Positions 9,319 to 16,653 of a DNA stretch of 64,000 nt are shown here, piece after piece. This stretch comes from Actinomadura sp. NBRC 104425 (lineage in GTDB: Bacteria; Actinomycetota; Actinomycetes; Streptosporangiales; Streptosporangiaceae). The DNA is taken from NCBI RefSeq assembly GCF_030269545.1, contig NZ_BSTN01000008.1, positions 186,001-250,000 on the forward strand, in the 5' to 3' direction. The notes beneath the pieces are model-generated. The model was not told the origin of the DNA, did no database searches, and saw only the letters and a program-made list of their open reading frames with translations. Each line of letters begins with the position of its first letter. Positions within the stretch are counted from its first letter, which is position 1. The translations under genes were made by a program, and so were the position numbers.

Positions 9319-9978
9319 TCACTGCCCACCGGAGGCCAGCAGCCGCTCGAACGGGACCGGGTCCTCGTACGGGTCGGCGTCCCCGGCGCCCCGGCGGTCC
9401 CTCGCCGGCGGACGCGCGGCGACCAGCGACGCCAGTTCGCGCCCGGCCCGGGCGACGCGCTCGGTCAGCCCGTCCGCGCCGTCGGACCCGCCGGACCCCC
9501 AGTCCTGCGAGGCGGCGTAGACGGCCGTCGGCGCGACCGCGGCCCGCAGGTAGGCGAACATCGGCCGGACGGCGTGCTCCAGCACCAGCGAGTGGCGCGC
9601 CGTGCCGCCGGTGGCGCCGATCAGCACCGGCATGCCCTCCAGCGAACCGCGCTCCAGCAGGTCGAAGAACATCTTGAACAGGCCGCTGTAGGAGGCGTTG
9701 AAGACGGGCGTGACCGCGACCAGGCCGTCGGCGCCGGTCACCGTCTCCACGGCGTCGCGCAGCGCACCCGCCGCGAACCCGGTGAGCGCGGCGTCCACCA
9801 TCCGGTGCGCGTGGTCGCGCAGCTCCACCGTGACGACTTCGGTGTCGGCGCCGAGGTCGCGCAGGGCGGCGGTCGCGGCGGCCGCGAGCCGGTCCGCCAG
9901 CAGCCGCGTCGAGGACGGCTGCCCCAGCCCGGCCGAGACCACCGCGACCGTCCGCCCGCCGGCCGGACGCGCCGTCAT
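9319..9978 (-). CDS. NAD(P)H-dependent FMN reductase, CE1759 type
   Basis: 219 residues with a flavodoxin-like fold. The N-terminus TVAVVSAGLGQPSSTRLLADRL is the phosphate loop for FMN. TPVFNASYSGLFKMFFDLL is the conserved NADPH-dependent FMN reductase motif, followed by IGATGGTARHSLVLEHAVRPMFAYL. It should supply reduced FMN to the adjacent luciferase-like monooxygenase. The ATG overlaps that gene's stop in ATGA, so the two are coupled. This pairing is the known CE1758/CE1759 arrangement in actinobacteria. Confidence 0.9.
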   Translation of the reverse strand: MTARPAGGRTVAVVSAGLGQPSSTRLLADRLAAAATAALRDLGADTEVVTVELRDHAHRMVDAALTGFAAGALRDAVETVTGADGLVAVTPVFNASYSGLFKMFFDLLERGSLEGMPVLIGATGGTARHSLVLEHAVRPMFAYLRAAVAPTAVYAASQDWGSGGSDGADGLTERVARAGRELASLVAARPPARDRRGAGDADPYEDPVPFERLLASGGQ

Positions 9979-11078
9979 CGCGCGGCCTCCGCCTCGTCGG
10001 CCTTGGCGCGGGCCGCGGCGACGAGGGACGCGTGCGTGGGCGCCTCGGGGACGTGCGCGGGACGCAGCGCGGCGAACTCCTTGCGCAGCACCGGGACGAC
10101 CTCCTCCCCCAGGATGTCCAGCTGCTCCAGGACGGTCTTGAGCGGCAGGCCCGCATGGTCCATCAGGAACAGCTGCCGCTGGTAGTCGCCGAAGTACTCG
10201 CGGAACTTCATGGTCCGGTCGATCACCTGCTGCGGGCTGCCGACGGTGAGCGGCGTCTGGGCCATGAAGTCCTCCAGCGACGGCCCGTGCCCGTACACCG
10301 GGGCGTTGTCGAAGTACGGCCGGAACTCGCGGACGGCGTCCTGGGAGTTCTTGCGCATGAACACCTGGCCGCCCAGGCCGACGATCGCCTGGTCGGCGCT
10401 GCCGTGCCCGTAGTGCTCGTAGCGCCGCCGGTACAGGCCGATCAGCCGCTGGAAGTGCTCTTTCGGCCAGAAGATGTTGTTGGCGAAGAAGCCGTCGCCG
10501 TAGTAGGCGGCCTGCTCGGCGATCTCCGGGCTGCGGATGGAGCCGTGCCAGACGAACGGCGGCACCCCGTCCAGCGGACGCGGGGTGGAGGTGAAGCCCT
10601 GCAGCGGCGTGCGGTGGCGCCCCTCCCAGTCGACCACGTCCTCGCGCCACAGCCGGTGCAGCAGGTGGTAGTTCTCGATCGCCAGCGAGATGCCGTCGCG
10701 GATGTCCTTGCCGAACCACGGGTACACGGGCGCGGTGTTGCCGCGGCCCAGCATCAGGTCGACCCGGCCGTCGGCCAGGTGCTGGAGCATCGCGTAGTCC
10801 TCGGCGATCTTCACCGGGTCGTTGGTGGTGATCAGCGTGGTGGCGGTCGACAGGATCAGCCGCTCCGTGCGCGCGGCGATGTACCCGAGCATCGTGGTCG
10901 GGGACGACGGGACGAACGGCGGGTTGTGGTGCTCGCCGGTGGCGAACACGTCCAGGCCGACCTCCTCGGCCTTCAGGGCGATCGCCACCATCGCCTTGAT
11001 CCGCTCGTGCTCTGTCGGCGTCCGGCCGTTGGTGGGGTCGGGCGTGACGTCGCCGACGCTGAAGATCCCGAACTGCAT
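9975..11078 (-). CDS. FMN-dependent luciferase-like monooxygenase, CE1758 type
   Basis: A 367-residue TIM-barrel flavin monooxygenase of the bacterial luciferase superfamily. Family features are visible: MQFGIFSVGD start, GLDVFATGEHHNPPF, TATTLITTNDPVKIAEDYAMLQHLADGRVDLMLGRGN and the product-channel region RSPEIAEQAAYYGDGFFANNIFWP. The substrate is unknown. It is the first gene of a two-gene operon with its FMN reductase. I chose the ATG at 11076-11078, where homology begins; upstream lies an AT-rich promoter/operator segment. Confidence 0.93.
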   Translation of the reverse strand: MQFGIFSVGDVTPDPTNGRTPTEHERIKAMVAIALKAEEVGLDVFATGEHHNPPFVPSSPTTMLGYIAARTERLILSTATTLITTNDPVKIAEDYAMLQHLADGRVDLMLGRGNTAPVYPWFGKDIRDGISLAIENYHLLHRLWREDVVDWEGRHRTPLQGFTSTPRPLDGVPPFVWHGSIRSPEIAEQAAYYGDGFFANNIFWPKEHFQRLIGLYRRRYEHYGHGSADQAIVGLGGQVFMRKNSQDAVREFRPYFDNAPVYGHGPSLEDFMAQTPLTVGSPQQVIDRTMKFREYFGDYQRQLFLMDHAGLPLKTVLEQLDILGEEVVPVLRKEFAALRPAHVPEAPTHASLVAAARAKADEAEAAR

Positions 11079-11097
11079 GCCCCGACCTCTCAGCTTT

Positions 11098-11114
11098 ATA
11101 GAACTTTCAACTAT
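11098..11114 (-). promoter_or_regulatory. AT-rich dyad before the monooxygenase operon
   Basis: On the minus strand the sequence is ATAGTTGAAAGTTCTAT, with ATAG/CTAT ends symmetric about TTGAAAGTT, in a locally AT-rich island (11091-11118). It lies 20 bases upstream of the start codon. TTGAAA-centred dyads are common MarR-type operators; no MarR gene is adjacent, so this is an inference. Confidence 0.35.
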
Positions 11115-11253
11115 CTTACCGCGCGCGCGGCGCGGTCTTTTCATGATCCCGTAGGGCGGCGGGCAGGCCGCTGAACCGGGGGGCGCCCGGGCGCGTACCA
11201 GGGGGCGAGCGGCATGACCGACCGGGGAGGTCGCCGCCACGCTGGAAGGGGGT

Positions 11254-11290
11254 GGCCGGGTGGACGCGCCGGACGGCGGTCCACCCGGCC
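11254..11290 (-). terminator. Strong hairpin downstream of yceI
   Basis: GGCCGGGTGGAC (11254-11265) pairs perfectly with 11279-11290, with a 13-base loop, about 100 bases past the YceI stop. The rest of 11115-11390 shows no gene. Confidence 0.55.
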
Positions 11291-11390
11291 CGTCGCCCCG
11301 GCAGCGGTGTTCGATATCGCAGGCAGATCGCACGCAGCCGGACGGGGCGCGCACGGCCGGTCCTGCGCGCCGCTCACGGGCCGGGGCGGA

Positions 11391-11966
11391 TCAGGCGTCG
11401 GCGAGCACGGCCTGGATCTCCAGCCCGACGGCGATGGAGTCGCCGAGGACGACCTTGTCGCCCTGCAGCGGGATGTTGAACTCGATGCCGAAGTCGCTGC
11501 GGCTGATGGAGGTGGTGGCGGTGAACCCGGCGCGGGTGCCGCCCCACGGGTCGCTGGACACGCCGTGGTACTCGGTGAGCAGCCGCACCGGCCGCGTGAC
11601 GCCCCTGATGGTCAGGTCGCCGTCGACGTGGTAGCGCGGGAGGCGCGCCCGCCGTCCGACCTGCGCGCGCTCGGCATGGGTGCTGACGAAGGTCATGGAC
11701 GGGTACGTCTCGACGTCCAGGATGTCGGCCGACCGCACGTGCGCGTCCCGTTCGGCGTTGCGGGTGTCCACGGACGCCAGCGCGATCTCGGCGACGGCGG
11801 TCGAGGCGAGCGGGTCCCGGCGGACCAGGATCTCGCCGCTGAACTCGGCGAAGCTGCCGCGGACGGTGGTCATGAGATGGCGGACCGCGAAGGTCACCTC
11901 CGAGTGCGCCGGATCGATGGTCCACCTTCCGGCGACCAGGTCCGGCGCTTCCGTCGCTTGAGCCAC
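11391..11966 (-). CDS. YceI-family lipocalin-like protein
   Basis: 191 residues forming the single YceI beta-barrel, which binds polyisoprenoid lipids in characterised members. Signatures include RWTIDPAHSEVTFAVRHLM near the N-terminus, FSGEI, SVDTRNAERDAHVRSADILDVETYP, VDGDLTIRGVTRPVRL, and the end FNIPLQGDKVVLGDSIAVGLEIQA. No signal peptide precedes it, so it is probably cytoplasmic, as are many actinobacterial homologues. I chose the GTG at 11964-11966 because AGGGGGG lies four bases upstream and homology starts just after. Confidence 0.92.
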   Translation of the reverse strand: MAQATEAPDLVAGRWTIDPAHSEVTFAVRHLMTTVRGSFAEFSGEILVRRDPLASTAVAEIALASVDTRNAERDAHVRSADILDVETYPSMTFVSTHAERAQVGRRARLPRYHVDGDLTIRGVTRPVRLLTEYHGVSSDPWGGTRAGFTATTSISRSDFGIEFNIPLQGDKVVLGDSIAVGLEIQAVLADA

Positions 11967-12128
11967 AAACCCCCCTAAAGGCGACAAAGCAGTCGGAGCA
12001 CGTGAATGTACCGCAAGTTTGGTGCCCCGCCCCCTCCCGGGTCCGCGAATGCCCTGCTCAGCGCCCTCTGCGACCGGGTGAAACCGCCGCTTCGGTGACC
12101 GGCCGCCGCTCGAGGGAATGACCCGGGT

Positions 12129-12932
12129 GTGATCGGCGAACACGTGCTGGCCGGCTTCACCCCGGACGTCGGCGGCCGCGAGGCTTTGCAACTGGCCCGC
12201 GAGGTCGTGGCGCGCACCGGCGGACGGCTCACCGTGGCCGCCGTCCATCCGCCCGGCCGCCCCGCCGCCGCCGGCGAGGCCCACGCGCTCCTGGAACAGG
12301 TCGCGGCGCTGCTGGACGACCAGCCCGCCGAGTTCGTCGCCCACGAGAGCCGGGGCGTGGCACGGGGGCTGTCGGTCCTGGCCAGCAGGGCCGGCGCCGA
12401 CGTCATCGTCATCGGGTCCCCCGCCGGGGGCGCGCGCGGCCGCATCGCGGTCGGCAGCACCGCCGACCACCTGCTGCACTCGGCCACGGAGGCGGTGATG
12501 CTGGCCCCCGCCGGATACGAGCGCCGCGAGGAACTCGACCGCATCACCGTCGCCTACGTCCGCCGCCCCCAGTGCGACGAGGCGGTCGTCCGGGCCGCCC
12601 AGGTCGCCGCCGCCCTCGGCATCCCGCTGCGGCTGCTCACCCTCGCCGTGGACGGCGACGAGGCCGAGCGGCTCCGCGACGACCTGGCCCTGGCGATCCG
12701 GCTGGCGCGCGGCTCCTCCGGCCTGGCCGCCGAGGCGGTCGAGGCCGAGCTGGGCGAGGGGGACGACATCGCCGACGCCCTGCACGACGCCGGCTGGAGC
12801 CGCGCCGAGCTGCTGGTCTGCGCCAGCAGCGAGGACGCCGCGGCCCACCGCGTCTTCCTCGGCGAGAACGCGCTGAAGGTGCTGCGCGCCGCACCGTGCC
12901 CCGTGGCGGTGCTCCCGAGGGGCTACACGTGA
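12129..12932 (+). CDS. Universal stress protein, tandem UspA domains
   Basis: 267 residues with two Usp domains. The first (about 1-140) ends in the ATP-binding pattern IGSPAGGARGRIAVGSTADHLLHSATEAVMLAP. The second (about 145-265) ends in FLGENALKVLRAAPCPVAVLP and is degenerate for nucleotide binding. Tandem Usps are common in actinobacteria under hypoxia or stress control. The GTG start at 12129 follows a distant GAGGG; it diverges from yceI across 162 bases. Confidence 0.85.
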   Translation: MIGEHVLAGFTPDVGGREALQLAREVVARTGGRLTVAAVHPPGRPAAAGEAHALLEQVAALLDDQPAEFVAHESRGVARGLSVLASRAGADVIVIGSPAGGARGRIAVGSTADHLLHSATEAVMLAPAGYERREELDRITVAYVRRPQCDEAVVRAAQVAAALGIPLRLLTLAVDGDEAERLRDDLALAIRLARGSSGLAAEAVEAELGEGDDIADALHDAGWSRAELLVCASSEDAAAHRVFLGENALKVLRAAPCPVAVLPRGYT

Positions 12933-12989
12933 CCCGACTCCGCCCGGTCAGGGGCACATAGTCCGGATCAACCGTTTTTCCGCCGCCGC

Positions 12990-13019
12990 TTGTCCATACC
13001 TCTTTACCTTCGCTACATT
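12990..13019 (+). promoter_or_regulatory. Possible sigma70-type promoter of the CHAP gene
   Basis: TTGTCC (12990-12995) and TACATT (13014-13019) are 18 bases apart, about 110 bases upstream of the CHAP gene start, within an unusually T-rich stretch. Confidence 0.4.
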
Positions 13020-13126
13020 CCATCGAGACCAACACGTGACCTTGAAGCCCAGTGTTGGATGTCGACCGGGTCGGGGGCGCGCGTCCCGGCCCGTCAGCCG
13101 GCCAGACCGGCGGCACAGGGAGCGTC

Positions 13127-14092
13127 ATGGACCCCATCGGCAAGAAGCTGCTCGAGATCGCCAGGGACGAGCTCGGATACACCGAGAAGGGCGACGGCTA
13201 CACCAAGTACGGCGACTGGTACGCCGAGAACGTCGAGGACGGCGACGCCTACTTCAAGACCGCGCCCTGGTGCGACATGTTCCTGGCCTGGGCAGCGGAC
13301 AAGGCCGGCGTCACCGAGCAGGCGGGGCAGTTCGCCGCCACCGTCCAGCACGCCAAGTGGTTCCGCAAGCACGACGCCTGGACCACCGAGCCCGAACCCG
13401 GCGCCCTGGTGTTCTTCGACTGGAGCGGCTCGAAGGACATCGACCAGATCGACCACGTGGGCCTGGTGGAGAAGGTGGACGGCAAGACCCTCCACACCAT
13501 CGAGGCCAACGCCGACGGCTACAAGCTCACCCGCAAGGTCCGCAGCATGGACACCGTCGTCGGCTTCGGCCTCCCCGGCAAGGTGAAGGTCGGCAAGAAG
13601 TACACCCCCAAGCACGCCGCTCCCCCGCCGTCCGTCGAGGAGCTCAACGGCGCCCCCGCCACGGCCGGCGCGGAGACGCGCAAGCAGGAGCCGTCCTCCT
13701 CCGACCACCACCTCCCGGCTCAGGAGACGGTGCTCGGCGGCGTCCTGGCCTTCGTCCTGTGCGGCACCCTGGCCCTGGCCGCCGGACGCACCGCGGCCGC
13801 CAAGGCGCCCTCGTCGCCCCCCGTGCGGCTGCGCAAGCGCGGCAAGCACCACCGCCCGGCCGCCCCGGTCGCCCTCCCGGCCGACATCACCCCCGCCGAC
13901 CTGGACGCCGCCGACGCCGGCACCACCGTGATGCCCGCGCTGTCGGCGGCCGCCGCCCAGGAGGCCGAGGACCGCGAGTTCTGGGGCCGCATCGCCCACC
14001 TGCGCGAGGACGAGGAGCTGTCCTTCTGGAGCTCCCTGCACGCCGAGCTGTCCCGCGGCGACGAGTACGCAAGCACTCGGAGTTTCCGCTAA
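13127..14092 (+). CDS. CHAP-domain (cysteine amidohydrolase/peptidase) membrane protein
   Basis: 321 residues; ATG at 13127 with AGGGAG five bases upstream. Residues about 1-150 are a CHAP domain with catalytic Cys49 (APWCDMFLAW) and His110 (QIDHVGLVEKV), then TIEANAD supplying the usual third polar residue. CHAP enzymes cut peptidoglycan cross-bridges or amides. A proline-rich linker leads to a hydrophobic helix at about 201-220 (TVLGGVLAFVLCGTLALAAG), then a basic and acidic tail of about 100 residues. There is no N-terminal signal peptide, so how the domain reaches the wall, or whether it does, is unclear. A longer frame from 13052 is less likely. Confidence 0.85.
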   Translation: MDPIGKKLLEIARDELGYTEKGDGYTKYGDWYAENVEDGDAYFKTAPWCDMFLAWAADKAGVTEQAGQFAATVQHAKWFRKHDAWTTEPEPGALVFFDWSGSKDIDQIDHVGLVEKVDGKTLHTIEANADGYKLTRKVRSMDTVVGFGLPGKVKVGKKYTPKHAAPPPSVEELNGAPATAGAETRKQEPSSSDHHLPAQETVLGGVLAFVLCGTLALAAGRTAAAKAPSSPPVRLRKRGKHHRPAAPVALPADITPADLDAADAGTTVMPALSAAAAQEAEDREFWGRIAHLREDEELSFWSSLHAELSRGDEYASTRSFR

Positions 14093-14107
14093 AGTAATCA
14101 CTGCGCC

Positions 14108-14127
14108 CCGGGGGGGAGGCCCCCCGG
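14108..14127 (+). terminator. Hairpin after the CHAP gene
   Basis: CCGGGGGG (14108-14115) pairs with CCCCCCGG (14120-14127) around a four-base loop, 15 bases past the stop and 8 bases before the tRNA cluster. Confidence 0.6.
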
Positions 14128-14135
14128 AAAGGCAG

Positions 14136-14208
14136 GCGGACGTGGCTCAGTTGGTAGAGCATCACCTTGCCAAGGTGAGGGTCGCGGGTTCGAATCCCGT
14201 CGTCCGCT
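14136..14208 (+). tRNA. tRNA-Gly (GCC)
   Basis: A 73-base cloverleaf. Acceptor GCGGACG pairs with CGTCCGC; the anticodon loop CTTGCCAAG gives GCC; the T-loop is GGTTCGAATCC. The CCA end is not encoded. It is first of three tRNAs. Confidence 0.97.
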
Positions 14209-14244
14209 CTGAGAGGCCCTGTATGCGGCTGGGCTGAACTCCCT

Positions 14245-14315
14245 GGTGGAGTGGCCGAGAGGCGAGGCAACGGCCTGCAAAGCCGTGTACACGGGTTCGA
14301 ATCCCGTCTCCACCT
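14245..14315 (+). tRNA. tRNA-Cys (GCA)
   Basis: A 71-base cloverleaf. Acceptor GGTGGAG pairs with CTCCACC; the anticodon stem-loop GGCCTGCAAAGCC gives GCA; the T-loop is GGTTCGAATCC. CCA is not encoded. Confidence 0.97.
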
Positions 14316-14345
14316 CAACCCCCGTGTCGAGGTAGGCGCGGGCTC

Positions 14346-14420
14346 GGGCGATTAGCTCAGTGGGAGAGCGCTACCTTGACACGGTAGAGGTCACTGGTTC
14401 AATCCCAGTATCGCCCACCA
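14346..14420 (+). tRNA. tRNA-Val (GAC)
   Basis: Acceptor GGGCGAT pairs with ATCGCCC; the anticodon loop TTGACAC gives GAC; the T-loop is GGTTCAATCC. The 3' CCA (14418-14420) is encoded, unlike in its two neighbours. Gly-Cys-Val order is conserved in actinobacteria. Confidence 0.97.
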
Positions 14421-14560
14421 TGCATCACCGCAGGCCTGCTTCCCGTCGCCGATGGTGAGTGAGCCCCGCGCCGGCCGCAGCAGGCGGCGGAGTCGCCCGA
14501 TGCGGCCGGCGCCGCGACCGGTGTCATCGCGGCCGGTCTCTTGCGGCTCGCGATGCAGGC

Positions 14561-15310
14561 TCAGTACGCAAGCTCCCCGATGCCGCCGTCAACGCGCAGC
14601 ACGGTGCCGGCGGTGTACGCGGACTCGTCCGAGGCGAGATAGACGGCTGCCTTCGCCAGCTCGGTGGGGGTGCCGAGGCGGTGGAGGGGAACCGTCCGGC
14701 GGAGTTCCTCGTAGATGGCGGCCTGCCGCTCGGGGCCGAGCGGCTTGAACGTGTCGGTGACGGTCGGCCCCGGGCTCAGTCCGTTGACCCGGACACCCCG
14801 GTCCTTCAGCTCATAGGTCAGGCCGCGGGCAAAGGAGAGCAGGCCCGCCTTGGCGGCGCCGTAGACCGCCGCGTTCTCGTGCCCGATGAAAGCGGAGACC
14901 GAGCCGACGAGGATGATCGAGGCCTGCTGCGACAGGAGCGGCAGCAGGGCTTTGATCAGGAAGAACGGTGCCTTGAGGTTGGTGGCGACGAGCTTGTCGA
15001 ACGCCTCTTCGGTCCATGCCTCGATGGGCAGGTGGGTGACATCGGCGGCGTTGCACATCAGGATGTCCAGCCGCGGCCACTCCTGCCGCAGCCGCGCCGC
15101 GAGCTCCGCCTGGCCGGGCACGTCGCCGGCGTCGCCGCGGACGGGCAGCAGCGGGCCGTCCAGCTGCCGGGCGGCCTGGTCCAGCCGGTCCTGCGAACGG
15201 CCGGTGATCGCGACGGTCGCTCCCTCGGCGAGGAACTCGCGGGCGGTCTCAAGCCCGATGCCCGCCGTCCCGCCCGTGATCAGTGCGTACTTTCCTGCAA
15301 GACGACCCAT
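14561..15310 (-). CDS. SDR-family oxidoreductase
   Basis: A 249-residue classical short-chain dehydrogenase. The cofactor motif TGGTAGIG (TGxxxGxG) is near residue 12 and GRSQDRL follows at the end of beta-2, favouring NADP. It has CNAAD (NAG-like), catalytic Ser in SVSAFIG, YGAAK (YxxxK), and the C-terminal LASDESAYTAGTVLRVDGG. The substrate is unknown. The ATG has GAGGAAAG six bases upstream. It lies downstream of an SDR remnant on the same strand, and both may once have been controlled by the divergent TetR regulator at 16035. Confidence 0.93.
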   Translation of the reverse strand: MGRLAGKYALITGGTAGIGLETAREFLAEGATVAITGRSQDRLDQAARQLDGPLLPVRGDAGDVPGQAELAARLRQEWPRLDILMCNAADVTHLPIEAWTEEAFDKLVATNLKAPFFLIKALLPLLSQQASIILVGSVSAFIGHENAAVYGAAKAGLLSFARGLTYELKDRGVRVNGLSPGPTVTDTFKPLGPERQAAIYEELRRTVPLHRLGTPTELAKAAVYLASDESAYTAGTVLRVDGGIGELAY

Positions 15311-15346
15311 TGGAGTCTTTCCTCACTCGCGCCGAGACGCGCGGTT

Positions 15347-15421
15347 GCAGTGGCAGTGGTTGCAGTGGCAGTGGTTGCAGTGGCAGTGGTTGCAGTGGCA
15401 GTGGTTGTGGTGACAGTGGTT
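15347..15421. repeat. 15-bp tandem repeat
   Basis: The unit GCAGTGGCAGTGGTT is repeated four times without change (15347-15406), then once degenerated (15407-15421). It begins 36 bases upstream of the SDR start codon. The internal sub-pattern GCAGTG/GCAGTGGTT suggests expansion by slippage. No spacers are present, so it is not a CRISPR. Confidence 0.95.
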
Positions 15422-15502
15422 CTGGCAACGATGACGGGCCGTCCCCGCCATCTCGGAGAACGCCATACGGCCTTTGCCGTGTCGGCGGCCGGCGCGTTCC
15501 GG

Positions 15503-15908
15503 TCAGATGGCGGTCCGGCCTGCGTCGGCGGCCACGACGGCACCGGTCACGTAGCCGGCCCGGTCACCGGCGACGAAGGCGATCACCTCGGCGACCTCGT
15601 CCGGGGTGCCCGCGCGCTTCAGCGCGGTCGTCAGGCCCATGCCGCCGAGGTCGGACCCCATGGCCGCCATCGCCTCGGCGGAGGTCATCGGGCCGGGCGC
15701 CACGGCAGGCGGCGGGAACGAAGCGCACGGTGCCGGCGGAGCCGGTCGCGCTCCGCGCGTCGTCCGCGGCCCGGGCGCCGCGGTCCGGGTCGGTGCCGGT
15801 GACGATCACGTGCGCCCCGCCGGCGGCGAGGGTCCGCGCCGTCGCGTGCCCGAGCCCGCCGAAGGCGCCCGATCCGGTGACCAGCGCCGTCCTGCCGGTG
15901 AAGTTCAT
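15503..15908 (-). pseudogene. SDR oxidoreductase remnant with internal deletion and frameshift
   Basis: The N-terminal part (ATG 15906-15908, ribosome site GGCAGGG) encodes MNFTGRTALVTGSGAFGGLG with an intact cofactor motif through about residue 66. Near 15703-15712 the frame jumps to VAPGPMTSAEAMAAMG...GYVTGAVVAADAGRTAI, a normal SDR C-terminus. About 110 residues holding the NAG motif and the catalytic Ser-Tyr-Lys are missing, and the deletion is not a multiple of three. It cannot make an active enzyme. Its divergent TetR regulator is intact. Confidence 0.85.
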
Positions 15909-15998
15909 GTGGCCCTGCCCTCCGCGGGTCGTCGCGCCCATGCGCGCGACTTCTGTGCGAGCGTTCAAGAAGTTGCCCGGGCTTCACCATACGGTCTT

Positions 15999-16027
15999 TT
16001 GTGCAGGCGGTCAAAAAGTCGGTAGCC
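15999..16027 (+). promoter_or_regulatory. Possible promoter giving a leaderless TetR transcript
   Basis: TTGTGC (15999-16004) and TAGCCT (16022-16027) are 17 bases apart, and the -10 lies 7 bases before the ATG, so transcription would begin at or near the start codon. CTTTTG and CAAAAAG half-sites overlap it and could be the TetR operator. Confidence 0.35.
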
Positions 16028-16034
16028 TGGGGGC

Positions 16035-16634
16035 ATGGCACGGACGGGGCGGCCCCGCGCATTCGACAAGGACCAGGCCCTGGAGCGCGCGCTCATGCTG
16101 TTCTGGTCCCGGGGCTACGGGGCGACCTCCGTCCAGGACCTCGTCGACGCGCTCGCCCTCGAGCGGGGGAGCCTGTACGGCGCCTTCGGTGACAAGCGGA
16201 GCTTCTACCTGGCTGCGGTCCGGTTGTACTGGGACACCTACGAGCGCCGACTGGCCGCGGCGTTGGAGAGCGGGCCGGTCCTGCCGGCGCTGCGCGAGGT
16301 GCTCGCCACCCCGGCCCGGGTGAAGGAGTACGCCTCAGACGTCGGCGTTCCGCAGGGGTGCATGATCGGCAACACCACCGCCGAACTCGTCCCCCACGAC
16401 GCCGAGGCCCGCGAGATCGTGACCCGCGCCCACACCCGCTTCATCCGGATCGTCGCCGACGCCCTGCGGCGCGCCCAGGCCGAGGGCGAGGTCACCAAGG
16501 ACGCCGCCCCCGAGGCCCAGGCGCAGCTGCTGCTGTTCACCGTCCAGGGTTTCTCCCTGATCTCCCGCACCGGGTTGGACACGGCCGCCGCGCTCGCCGC
16601 CGTCGACGCCCTGATCGACTCGCTCCGCGCCTGA
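16035..16634 (+). CDS. TetR/AcrR-family transcriptional regulator
   Basis: 199 residues. The N-terminal helix-turn-helix is clear (FDKDQALERALMLFWSRGYGATSVQDLVDALALERGSLYGAFGDKRSFYLAAV). The ligand domain includes GCMIGNTTAELVPHD, the TetR_C subtype found in regulators of oxidoreductase genes such as the AcuR/RutR-like SDR repressors. It is divergent from the SDR remnant, whose promoter it most likely controlled, and may still control the intact SDR further on. Confidence 0.93.
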   Translation: MARTGRPRAFDKDQALERALMLFWSRGYGATSVQDLVDALALERGSLYGAFGDKRSFYLAAVRLYWDTYERRLAAALESGPVLPALREVLATPARVKEYASDVGVPQGCMIGNTTAELVPHDAEAREIVTRAHTRFIRIVADALRRAQAEGEVTKDAAPEAQAQLLLFTVQGFSLISRTGLDTAAALAAVDALIDSLRA

Positions 16635-16653
16635 TCCGCGAGCGCGCCTCCGC

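Noticed and set aside
14136-14420. tRNA cluster as an attachment site for an integrated element
   Set aside because: No repeated tRNA 3' end, integrase or mobility gene is seen nearby.
15347-15421. Possible CRISPR array
   Set aside because: The 15-bp units are contiguous, without unique spacers, and no cas gene is present.
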